Under the pieces are notes generated by a model. It saw only the letters and a program-made list of their open reading frames with translations, made no database searches and was not told the origin of the DNA. 64,000 bases of DNA from contig NC_084893.1 in assembly GCF_958979055.1 (NCBI RefSeq), positions 6,761,071 to 6,825,070 on the forward strand. Reading direction: 5' to 3'. A program made the position numbers and the translations under genes. Positions 35,414 to 45,395 of the stretch are shown here, one piece after another; position 1 is the first letter of the stretch, and each line of letters starts with the position of its first letter. Source of the stretch: Alnus glutinosa (taxonomy: Eukaryota; Streptophyta; Magnoliopsida; Fagales; Betulaceae).

Positions 35414-36127
35414 AAAAGACGGTGCTTTTGTAAAAATGGACAGAAAACTAGATGAATCTGACTAGTCATGTTACTTGAAAACAATAATAAAAAATAAAAA
35501 AAAAACAATAAAATATTCAGAGTTTTAAATTTTTTTTATTGCTCTTTCCTCCTCTCTTTTAGTTTTAATTACGTTTAATACATGAAATTAAAGGAAGGAA
35601 TGAATTAACAACCAACTAGCTTGGAAGGGAGTTCAAGTGCAAGCGGAACTTGGTAACATAAAATATATTTAAAAAATATGACCGTTTGTAGAGGATGAAT
35701 TTTCAAAAATGGCAACTAGAAAATGATGAATTTTAGAAAATATGAGCCCCAAAAAGTGACGGATTTTTTCTTTTGAAAAGAATAATTTTCAAAAAATTAG
35801 GATTGGTGGAAAGGAACAAATTAAAATATTTAAGTTGAGTAATGTAAGCTGGGACGGAGGGAGGGGGGCTGCCCCTCCAATTTCTTAAAAAAAAAAAAAT
35901 TATAAGGTTGAAAAAAAAAGTTTTTAAAAAATAAAAATTTAGCTTATTGGTCCCTACTAAAAAATTTTTTTGGCCACTGACTCCTGCCTATAGGAACTTT
36001 TGGCGCCATCTCTGAATGTAAGTGGATAATTAAAATAGATAGTATGATGTAGATATTTTGAACAAATAAGTAGATTAAATAGAAAAAAAAATAAATAAAT
36101 CTTTTGCTAAAATTTAATTAAAAAATA

Positions 36128-37066
36128 GGGAAAAGTACACATAACCCCCTCAAACTACCACATCATTGTCAATGTACCCCCCAAACTACCAATTGTGTCA
36201 ATCTCCCCCCTTAAACTACCAGAAAATGTCAATGTCCCTCTAATGATAAAAATGCCCTTCATAAAATTATTAAAATAAAATAAAAACTAAAAAAAAATAT
36301 TAAAAAAATATAAAATAACAAAAAATTATTCCAAAAAAAAATTAAAAATTAAAACTGTTTTTTATTATTTTTTTAAATAATAATTTTCAGTTTTTTTTTT
36401 CTTTCTTTTGTTTTTTAAAAAAAAATTGTTCTTTTTGGTTTTTTTAATTAAATAAAAACTGTTTTTTTTTCTTTTTTTTTTCTTTTTTTTTTTAAAAAAA
36501 CAAATAAATAAATTTCAGTTATTTTTTGTTTTTTCGTTTTTTTTTTCTTAAAAAAAAAATGTTCTTTTTCGTTTTTTAATTTAATAAAAACTGGTTTTTT
36601 TTCATTTGTTTTATTTTTTTTAAAATAAATAAATTTCAGTTATTTTTTGTTTTATCGTTTTTTTTCTTTAAAAAAATTTGTTATTTTTCGTTTTTTAATT
36701 TAATAAAAACTGGTTTTTCTTTTTATTTTTTTCATTTGTTTTTTTTTTAAAAAAAAAATCAGTTATTTTTTGTTTACTTTTTTTAAAAAAAAATTTAAAA
36801 ATTAGTTCTTTTTTTTCGTTTTTTATTCAATTTTATTTAAATTTTTTTTTTTTTTAAGTTTTTTAGTTTTAGTTTTAATTTTTTTGAATTTACGAGGACA
36901 TTTTTGTCTTATTCAAAAAAAATTAAGGTCATTTTTGTCTTTTTGTTGATCTTAGAGGGGACATTCACATTTTCTGGTAGTTTAAGGGGGGAGATTGACA
37001 CAATTGATAGTTTATGGGATATATTGACAATTGAGTGGTAGTTTGAGAGGGTCATGTACTTTTCCC
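36128..37066. mobile_element. MULE-type foldback element, 939 bp, perfect 9-bp target duplication
   Basis: TAAAAAATA flanks both ends (36119-36127 and 37067-37075), a perfect 9-bp duplication. Terminal inverted repeats start GGGAAAAGTACA and continue for about 130 bp (CCCCTCAAACTACCAC and TTAAACTACCAGAAAATGT in both arms). The interior is T-rich and includes repeated units of roughly 110-120 bp (CAGTTATTTTTTGTTTT ... AATTTAATAAAAACTGG). No coding capacity. Confidence 0.85.
36517..36780 (+). repeat. Diverged T-rich tandem units inside the MULE
   Basis: TTCAGTTATTTTTTGTTTT recurs near 36517, 36635 and 36762, each time preceding TTTTAATTTAATAAAAACTGG, giving two full units and a partial third. 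Confidence 0.6.
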
Positions 37067-37998
37067 TAAAAAATATTGAGCGGAAGGTGAATGCCCTTAG
37101 AGCACTAGCAGCAGATTCCCAACCATTTTCCCTAAATTTAGGGAACAAAACTACTTTTTGCTTCCCTATAAAAAAACACCCCACAATAGATTCCCTTAAC
37201 TTTCCCTATATCAATTAAATACTTTTTTTTACTCTTACTTTATTCTTTTTTTCTCTTTCCTACTTTTTTGTACCAACCAACTCCCAACTAACTCCCAACC
37301 AACCCTTCATATCTTTGTTTTTATGTTCATAAAACTATTAAATGACCATTTAAATGGTTTGATCAAAACAGCTGGGAATGAAAAAAAAAATTTCAAGGGA
37401 AGGTTCTAGAAGGTGGGTTGATGTATTGTGGATGATACCCAACACAAGTGAAAGTTGCATGGTGGGTAGCTTTGCTGAGATATTCCGTAAGCCTCAATTG
37501 ACGAACAGGAACATGCAAGCAAGAAATCAACAAATTCAATAGCCACAAGCTCCTAGTCCACGCGAGAACCAAAGCCCAACCTCTGATCCAAAACATGGTT
37601 TTTCACTTTTTCCCTTCCCTTGAAGCTGGTACGCAGATAGCTAGAAATCCTTAATTACAACATTAATAGTCATTAAATTGCACCAGCGTCTTGTTGCCAA
37701 CTGCTATCAATTGTGCGTACTCCACAGCTGTAAAAAGTGAAAACGTGTGTATACGCTTCCTACATTTATAGCTATTAAACTAGTCGGCAGTTGGCAATGG
37801 TGGTTGTGAATTAAATTTACATTTATAGTTTGTAGTTGAAACATGAAACACAATCGAACCTGAGTGTTCAAGAACAAATTTAAATAGACCAATTGCCTTA
37901 TTGTTTTCCATCCATTTTACAACCAAGCTTGTGTTCTTTCAATTTAAATAGATTCATTGTCTCACTTATTTTAATCCATTTCAATATCCTTTCCCTCT

Positions 37999-39291
37999 AT
38001 GGATCATATTCTTGAACTTGATAGCCTTCAATATGATTCTTCCTCCGATGATGAGTTGGAAATAATTTCAACTTTTGCTATGGTAAAAGAACGATTGGAT
38101 GGCGAAGGAGGATCAAGATCACGACGTGTTTCTGGTCGACGTCGCAATACTATTTGGCGTAATTCTTTGCAAGGCCAAGAAAACCTATTCCGCGATTATT
38201 TTGCGGAATCGGCGGTATATCCTCCCAACAAATTTCGAAGGAGGTTTCGTATGCGCCGTGACCTTTTTATGCGCATTCACGACGCAATAATATCTCATGA
38301 CAGATATTTTGTTCAAGAAAGAAATGCTGCTGGAAAGCTCGGACATTCTTCTCTACAAAAGATGACTGCTGCAATTAGGATGCTCGCTTATGGAGTAACT
38401 GCAGATTTGATGGATGAATACTTACGGATTGGAGAAAGGACAGCAATGGATAGCTTTATACATTTTGTTAAAGCGGTAGTTTCAATTTTTTCTGCCGAGT
38501 ACTTGAGGTCGCCAAACTCAGAAGACATTGCTAGATTGCTAGCAATTGGCGAAAGTCGTGGATTTCCAGGAATGCTGGGAAGCATCGATTGCATGCATTG
38601 GAAGTGGAAGAATTGTCCAAATGCTTGGAAAGGTATGTATTCTGGTCATATACGTGAACCTACAATTATTTTGGAAGCCGTAGCGTCCCATGATCTTTGG
38701 ATATGGCACGCATTTTTTGGGTTACCAGGGTCTCATAATGATATAAATGTGTTAGAACGATCTGATGTATTTGCCAATCTAGCTGAAGGGCGTGCTCCTC
38801 CGGTCAACTACTCAATCAATGGTCACGATTATACAATGGGATACTATCTTGCCGATGGTATATATCCTTCGTGGGCAACATTCGTAAAAACAATTCATGC
38901 TCCACAAGGAAACAAGAGAAAAAATTTTGCTGCAGCTCAAGAGTCGGCAAGAAAGGACGTAGAGCGAGCGTTTGGAGTGCTTCAAGCACGATTTGCAATT
39001 GTGCGTGGACCTGCACGGTTATACCAACCTGAACTTCTTAAAGATATTATGATGGCGTGCATAATATTGCATAACATGATCGTTGAGGATGAACGAGATA
39101 TGTATCTTGGAGCAGATGAATTCAATTATGAGCAAATCAATGACGTTCCACTCGAACCACCGTCACACGAAGTTACAAATGAAGTTGTGGAGTTCATGCA
39201 AAATCGTCATCGTATTAGAGATCAAGAAACACATTTGCAACTTCAATTAGACCTCATTGAGCATTTATGGCAAATACATAGTCAATCGTAA
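37999..39291 (+). CDS. PIF/Harbinger DDE transposase, 430 aa
   Basis: Single exon from ATG to TAA at full family length. Nuclease-domain landmarks: D197 in GSIDCMHWKW, D286 in YYLADGIYPSW, E322 in KDVERAFGVLQARF. Between them are GSHNDINVLERSDVF and EPTIILEAVAS, and after them the helix CIILHNMIVEDERD. This is the DDE_Tnp_4/plant_tran architecture. The N-terminal third has YPPNKFRRRFRMRRDLFMRI, typical of the family. The enzyme cuts at the terminal repeats and targets TWA/TTA sites with its Myb-like partner. No stop or frameshift seen. Confidence 0.95.
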   Translation: MDHILELDSLQYDSSSDDELEIISTFAMVKERLDGEGGSRSRRVSGRRRNTIWRNSLQGQENLFRDYFAESAVYPPNKFRRRFRMRRDLFMRIHDAIISHDRYFVQERNAAGKLGHSSLQKMTAAIRMLAYGVTADLMDEYLRIGERTAMDSFIHFVKAVVSIFSAEYLRSPNSEDIARLLAIGESRGFPGMLGSIDCMHWKWKNCPNAWKGMYSGHIREPTIILEAVASHDLWIWHAFFGLPGSHNDINVLERSDVFANLAEGRAPPVNYSINGHDYTMGYYLADGIYPSWATFVKTIHAPQGNKRKNFAAAQESARKDVERAFGVLQARFAIVRGPARLYQPELLKDIMMACIILHNMIVEDERDMYLGADEFNYEQINDVPLEPPSHEVTNEVVEFMQNRHRIRDQETHLQLQLDLIEHLWQIHSQS

Positions 39292-39307
39292 GAAATTGTT
39301 CTCTCTA

Positions 39308-39410
39308 AAATTTGGTGTCATGTTATGTAGTTTGGAAAATTTGGTATCATGTTATGTAGTTTGGAAAATTTGGTATCATGTTATTTAGTTTGGAAAATAT
39401 GGTATCATCC
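39308..39410 (+). repeat. 29-bp tandem repeat downstream of the transposase
   Basis: About three and a half copies of a unit containing TTTGGAAAATTTGGTATCAT and GTTATGTAG, with exact 29-bp spacing (39331, 39360, 39389), just after the transposase stop codon. Confidence 0.85.
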
Positions 39411-39768
39411 ATCTATGAGTTCAGTTTGAGAACTATAAAAATTTCCATGCCTTCCCTTAATTTTTGTTGATTGAATTGGTTATTCGTCATTGCAAAAAAG
39501 AGTAACTTTGATTCAATAACCATCGAGTTGAACAATGCACCCTCTGTTGCACACACTGATGCTCATGTTTTTGCACTCTATAAATTCTGAACATGACATG
39601 CCCTTTTATAAGCACTGTTGTCGGTCAACAAAAGCTTAAGAGGACTTGCAGATACCAATATCCTCCTATTTCCCATGAGTGACTTCTATGGAAGGGGTAT
39701 ATATATTTATGGTCATATTGTCATCATATTGCTTCAGATTATTTTATTCAATCCCAAAATAATTGAGA

Positions 39769-40305
39769 GTGGAAGTCGGAAATGCAGCTACTGAGTCATT
39801 GGACAGGATGAGGGATGAAAGCAAGAAAGCAGCCTTGCAGTTAGTTGACATGGAATGTGGTTATCTAACTGTTGAATATTTTCGCAAGCTTCCCCAAGAT
39901 ATTGAGAAGGGTGGAAATCCAACGCACTCAATTTTCTTCAAGTGTCCAACTGTCTCTCTCTGTGACTGGGTGTGTGTGCAAGTGTGGGCTCACTTGAAGA
40001 GGGGTCAAATTTTCTTCAAGAGAGGTCAAATTTTCTTCAAGTGACTGGGTGTGTGCGCAAGTGCCTTTGAACTTCAAGTGTCCAATTTTCTTCAAGTGAG
40101 TTTACCCCTCTTGAGAAAAAAAAATTGTCCTAATTTCCTATCTACAACAATTTTTTTTTTTCTCTTCTTTTTGCAGTCAAAACAGTTGTCTAAATTGTTG
40201 GATGAGGATCCAGCAATCATGCAGCGCCGGGGCAACCTTGGGAAAAGGCTAGAATTATACAGAAGTGCCCAACAAGAGATTGATGCAGTTGCTTGGTCCA
40301 AGTAG
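39769..40305 (+). pseudogene. DRP1: Captured C-terminal fragment of a dynamin-related protein 1 (DRP1) gene
   Basis: 39769 to about 39946 encodes [39 protein letters not shown] and [13 protein letters not shown], the stalk/GED-preceding region of plant DRP1. 40177-40305 encodes [18 protein letters not shown] and [18 protein letters not shown] followed by TAG, the exact kind of C terminus found in DRP1. The second segment still has its splice acceptor (TTTTTGCAG at 40168-40176), so the copy came from genomic DNA, not from mRNA. The roughly 60 residues that normally lie between the two blocks are missing, replaced by repeats of TTTTCTTCAAGTG. The sequence cannot encode DRP1 but may be transcribed from the transposon. 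DRP1 itself works in clathrin endocytosis and cell-plate formation. Confidence 0.85.
39940..40100 (+). repeat. Short direct repeats replacing the deleted part of the DRP1 fragment
   Basis: TTTTCTTCAAG recurs about five times and TGACTGGGTGTGTG twice between the two DRP1-derived blocks. Confidence 0.75.
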
Positions 40306-40496
40306 AGGGGAGCAGATTTATGCCAAAGTTTGAAACAAAGCAAAGGCAATGCTGATTGCAATCGGGGAACCTTGAACATGGCCCCTGGGTTACGGATTAT
40401 GGAACCAAATGCTTCAAGCAAGCCTATTTATATTCAACTTTTTATATATATATATATATATATAGTTAAGTCAGCCAAAAAGAATAAGTAACTCAT

Positions 40497-40614
40497 AAGG
40501 CCCCACTTGACTTGATTAAAGGCAATTGCACAAGAAGAAAAGGACATCAGATAGAACATAATTAACAAACCATACATGTGCTACATCATAAGGCCCCACT
40601 TGACTTGATTAAAG
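40497..40614 (+). repeat. Direct repeat AAGGCCCCACTTGACTTG, two copies
   Basis: A 26-bp unit (AAGGCCCCACTTGACTTGAT then TAAAGG) occurs at about 40498 and 40590, each followed shortly by GTGCTACAT-like sequence. It lies in the junction between the captured fragment and the Myb-like ORF. Confidence 0.7.
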
Positions 40615-40926
40615 GAAAACACGTACAGGTGCTACATGTAAGCATCATCTTAATTGACCACAAACCATAAAACAAAGCTACCCCTAATTAAAGTTGAATG
40701 AATTCCTCCCAACAAATACTAAGCCAAATTTGACCTATGATTCACAGATTCAATCAACTGCAGAAGCTTCAATCTCCTTGTGTGATGGCATAAACAAAAA
40801 AACACTTAACCATCTAAGAGATTTCCCTTTTGTCTTTTCTAACTAACAAAAAACCAAAGGTATAAACAAAAAGCCAATGACATAAACAAAAAGCCAATAG
40901 CATAAACAAAAGCCAATTACCAATGA

Positions 40927-41928
40927 CTAGTTAGTCCTACGCTTCTGCATGATTTCCATTTGGAGAGATTGAATATATTCAAGCTGAATTGGTGACAAGC
41001 AGCTTGTATCCATCATCATAATTTCTCTTTCCTCTTTCTTTTGTTCTCTTGCCTCTTTCCTAAGTTCAACCTCAAGCTTTTGTTTCTCAATACGAACAAT
41101 CTCTTCCTTTGCCGTATCAATATTTTTCATTCTCTCCTCATACGATCTTTTCTTCACTTCCGTTAATTGAGTCAGAACCTCCGTTATAATCTCTTTATCT
41201 CCACAATCTTTGCTCTTTCTTTTTTTCTCTCTATCTTTCGCGGCCTTCTTGCCTATAGGTCTCTCCAAGTCTACAATAACGTCTTCTTCATCATTGTCAA
41301 CACTTAGATTGATCACAGGTTGAAGAGAAGGACTTATGGATTTCTTTCTCAGCATTGTTGGCTTCAACTGCTTCCATTTTGGCAAGTTCTTCAACAACTT
41401 CCAACAATGTTCAAATTGAAATCCGATAGAGTATTCATCCCGGTACATATCCTTTGCCAAATTAATCTGAAAAAAAGAAAAGAAAAATAATTAGAATCTT
41501 CAAACTAAATATAAGGTTAATTTACTCTACTAGTAACAATTCATTTTTACCTTATCTTGCTCAGTAGCACCACTTGGATTCTTTGTTTCAACTTGTGCCA
41601 AGTACCCACAAAATTTGTTTGTAAACTTTTGGATTGATGACCATCGATTTGATAGAGAATGAGCGGAACGTTCCACCGTGTCTTCTTTCTTGTTCTCATG
41701 ATAGTTCATCCAAATTTTATTCCAAAATTTGTTGCCTTTTTGATCAGTCCCTTGAATTGGATCAATGCTAGTACTAATCCAAGCCTTTACTAGTAGAATG
41801 TCTTCTTCAATAGAGAAGTTTGTCTTCTTAGTAGATTTTATTTTAGGTTGGGATGGAATTTCTTGGTAGTTTTGCAACCCTGATTGTAAGAGCGTAATGA
41901 AGCTTTGGTTTTCGTCTTGTGAATCCAT
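40927..41928 (-). CDS. Myb/SANT-like accessory protein of the Harbinger element, 305 aa
   Basis: Two exons, 41928-41551 and 41466-40927, with a GT-AG intron at a codon boundary. Exon 1 holds a trihelix/SANT-like DNA-binding domain (NFSIEEDILLVKAWISTS ... FWNKIWMNYHE ... RSAHSLSNRWSSIQKFTNKF). Exon 2 has the NAM-associated C-terminal region (GFQFEHCWKLLKNLPKW), a basic stretch (GKKAAKDREKKRKSK) and a long Glu/Lys/Arg coiled coil. In Harbinger elements this second protein binds DNA and is needed with the transposase for nuclear import or end recognition. Host genes often annotate such ORFs as glutathione S-transferase T3-like, which is a misnomer. No disruptions seen. Confidence 0.9.
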
Positions 41929-42150
41929 GAGAGTAGGCTACCAAACAACAGGAAGTTAAAAAAGCAAAAACATGAAGATTTAATCAACCAGTATTTAAGC
42001 CAAAGATTAAATCAACCAGTATTTACAACTGAACTACAAAGATACAACAGCCAGTATCAGAACCTCTTTACAACTTCTCCACAAGACCCAAACAAGAAGC
42101 AACCAAATATACAAAACAACATTTAAAAACCAGAAAAACAACTCCTTCAC

Positions 42151-42465
42151 TTTTCAACTGCAGCAATTCTGCAGAACCATAAACTGCATAACTAAACTAA
42201 AGTTTACAGAATCAAAACTCCTTCACTTCTCATCAACAATAAACTGCAGAAAAATAAACTTAACTACTGGACCCTCAAGATCAATTTTTACTCGGGTAAA
42301 CATTCAACTGCAGCAATTCTGCAGAACCATAAACTGCATAACTAAACTAAAGTTTACTATATCAAAACTCCTTCACTTCTCATCAACAATAAACTGCAGA
42401 AAAATAAACTTAACTACTGGACCCTCAAGATCAATTTTTACTCGGGTAAACAGTAATTCTGCAGA
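42151..42465 (+). repeat. 150-bp tandem duplication in the Harbinger right subterminal region
   Basis: 42151-42300 and 42301-42450 are almost identical (start TTCAACTGCAGCAATTCTGC, end TTTACTCGGGTAAA; differences such as ACAGAATC/ACTATATC). A truncated third start (AGTAATTCTGCAG) follows at 42452. Period is exactly 150 bp. Confidence 0.9.
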
Positions 42466-45196
42466 AAGCATCTCGTAAAAATCTCACTGGGACCGGTTTA
42501 CCACTTATACCGACATCTCCTCTCTAATAATGCTCTAATTACGACACATATCTACATTCTCAACGTTCCTTTTAAACCCATCTTTCCCCAAAACTCTGGT
42601 TCTCACCTCCCAATTTTTTTTTTCTTTTTCAAGATCTGCTTCTCTGTTTCTGATTTCCATGCTTGGTCTCATTTCTATTTCTCCACATATTATAAATTGT
42701 GGAGCTCAACACAAGTCTACAGATATTGGCAGCCAAAGACTTCTTTTTCCAATCACACACTCTCAGCCATACCACATCGTCCCAATCATATGGAGGATGA
42801 CCAAATTCTCAAAACAGAGAACAAAACCAGAGCTGGCAAAACACCTAGCAAACCATATTATCCAGCAAGCAACAGTCTCTATGGAAGATCTTGTGACAAC
42901 AAATGCTCCAAAACCCATAACAAAACTTTCCATAAACAAACATAAGAATCCATGGATACCAGGTTCAATACAGAACAACAAAACACACCCTGTACTACAA
43001 AACAAAAAACCAGGGAACTAAAAACACTCTATAACAAACTTAACAGAGATTACAAACTCCATAAATGAACTAAGTGAGCAAGTGCTAGGAATGGGTATTT
43101 GCCAAAACTTCTGTTCTCATATATATGTTTCTATGGCTAAAACAAAAATCCATAACAATTAAAATTTTGAAAGACCCAGATCAAGAATTTCCCATATGTC
43201 AACAGAAAAATTTCCATGAAGAATCCGGTAATGTTCTAGAGATAGAAACTCCAAAATGCCCATCCCATGATTTACGACATGTACAACGAAAATATTGGAG
43301 ACAATAAGAATAACCCACATTATTTTTCAACATTTTCTCGTGATTATCATGAAAATAGGAAGTGTACCTCATGAAACAGCTCGAAAATACACGAAAGAAC
43401 CGTCAAGCTGGAAGAGAGATGCGAGAATCAACCCATCGACAAAAGAATGCAAGAATCAACCGCAAACTTGACTTCAACTAACAAAGAAAAAAACCCAAAG
43501 CAACGCACAACAAGAAGTTGGTTAAAATTTAAAGAAGGAACACAAACAAATAAGTAGAAACAAAGAATGGGAAAGAAAAGAACGGGTCTGGGTGTTCACC
43601 GGCGCTGCTCCAACCACACATCAACTACCGCAAGACCTGCAGCTTGTCTTCCTCGCTCCCGCCGTGCAGAAAGCTAGTGAAGAATTTTTCATCGAAAAAA
43701 ATAAAGCTAGTGAAGAATGAGGGTAGAGGCGTGATGGATGAGTTGTTTAATGGGTATGGCGCGGGAATGAAATTCAGATGGAGGGAAATGAAAGCAGAAA
43801 TGGGGTTGCGTGAAAGGCAGAGATATGGCCGATTTTTTTTCGATTAAAAAATTTGATTGGGAAGCTACAGTGCTACCCAACCAAAATGGTTAAAATTGGG
43901 GTAGCTATTGTGGGTCACTTTTTTGTGTTTTTTATCAAATTTTCCCTATATATAGGGAAGGGAACCATTATAGGGAATCTGCTACTAGTGCTCTTAGACA
44001 CCAGGAGAAAAAGAAGTTTTAAGTTGTAATAATTAGGTATAAGAATAATAAAATGTATTATATATATACCTAGCTTGTTCAGCAAGAGACGCATGGCAGG
44101 TTGCCCTTTTTTTGTGCCCATGCAACCTTGCTTGAGTTGCTTCTGTTTTCACGGCTCTGCAGATCCAAGAAGACAACAAACAAATAAATAAAAAAATAAA
44201 AGCCAATCACAGAAATAATGATTTGATAATAATCTAATTCACAGAGACCAATCAAGTAATTAATTAATCTTATTTTTAAGAGGAAAGTGGGTTAACCTTG
44301 TTATTAGAGTTACCATTAGCATTTTGAAAGCGATTTCCCTTCCCTTCACATAAGATATTCAGTCACAGTCATAGTTTTCTCCACAAAAGGAATTGTTGGG
44401 GGATAAGTTTGAATAATTTTGCAAAAGACTTATGTAGAATAAAGAATTAAAGTGAGCAGATGCTGGATATTTCCCAAATAATTGAACTTAGAACAAACTT
44501 GCGCAAGGCCGGCAATGTTTGACATAACTAGCGAATCTAACATGCATGAACAGGATATAAAATTAGAAGGTTATGATTTAGTGTAAATAAAATAAAGCTT
44601 GGGTCAAAACGGATCGACCCGATTAAACACGATTAATAAACAAGTCAATTATGTGCGAACCCGCTTAACTCGCAATTAACAAGCATAATTCATAAAATTA
44701 TATTATATTTTTACCCTTTGAAACCCCAAGTATATAATTAAGGTAATATATATTGATTATCAAATTGGTTTTAACATGAATTTAGTTGTGAATGTGTATA
44801 ATTGATATAACTTATGTTTATATAATATGAAACCGTGTTAATTAGGAAAGATAAAATATTTGTTTTAACTCAACCTATTTATAATTAAACATGTTTGAAA
44901 TAGGTTGTGTTCATGTCAATTCAATACAATTTATTTATTAAATGAGTTATTCGAGTCATAGTGTGTTAGAGCATTCCTAGAGAACTAGTTAAAGTTTAAG
45001 CAAATTTTAGCTAAAAAATTCACTTTTGTTATTTTAGCTAGTTACTTTTCAAAATTCTCTAAATATCAAACTCTCTAAATATTATCTACTTTAAATAAAT
45101 ATTATTTTTTATTAGTTTTAAAATCAACCAACCTGTTCGGACCCAACCCGTTCAAAATCAACCAACCCATCGGGCTGAACCTGTTCTCTGGACCCA

Positions 45197-45395
45197 ACCC
45201 ATCCGCGTGCTGGTTTCTCCTTTGCTTCTAGATCCACTAGAACCGGCTTTTTCCTGGACGATCGGCTTCTTCTTGACCTTGACTTTCTCCGAACTCAACC
45301 CGTTCGCGCCTGGTTTCTCCTCAGCTTCTAGATCCACCGGAACCAGCTTTTCCTCGACGACCGCCTTCTTCTCAACCTTGACTTCCTCCACAAAC
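45197..45395 (-). pseudogene. Lys/Glu-rich coding fragment with a 100-bp tandem repeat
   Basis: An open frame without a start codon runs on the minus strand (EEVKVEKKAVVEEKLVPVDL, then EAEEKPGANGLSSEKVKVKK and so on). It consists of two 100-bp DNA repeats: TGGTTTCTCC, CTTCTAGATCCAC and CTTGACTTTCTCC-type blocks at 45211 and again at 45311. Its higher GC content stands out from the surrounding AT-rich DNA. It may be a captured or decayed fragment of a gene for a charged, repetitive protein. Function unknown. Confidence 0.35.

Larger units (their letters stand above)
34415..36127. other. WNK upstream region and AT-rich intergenic DNA
   Basis: 34415-34900 is the likely leader and promoter of the WNK gene. 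34.9-36.1 kb is AT-rich, with a foldback element at 35040-35413 and a poly(T) run at 35279-35296. No gene found. Confidence 0.5.
37100..43993. mobile_element. Complete, apparently autonomous PIF/Harbinger transposon, 6894 bp
   Basis: The left terminus GAGCACTAGCAGCAGATTCCC (37100) and the complement of the right terminus GAGCACTAGTAGCAGATTCCC (43993) differ at one position. Similarity continues for about 80 bp (CCCTA...TAGGGA, then CCACAATAG). TTA is duplicated at 37097-37099 and 43994-43996, the PIF/Harbinger target duplication. Inside are the two proteins these elements need: a DDE transposase on + (37999-39291) and a Myb/SANT-like protein on - (40927-41928), convergent and both uninterrupted. 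Between them lies a captured host gene fragment. The intact ORFs and near-identical termini suggest recent activity. Confidence 0.93.

Noticed and set aside
39308-39410. CRISPR-like array
   Set aside because: Units are contiguous 29-bp tandem repeats with no spacers, in a plant transposon.
42659-43307. ORFs in the right part of the Harbinger element
   Set aside because: Overlapping frames on both strands without recognisable domains; more likely noncoding promoter and subterminal DNA of the Myb-like gene.
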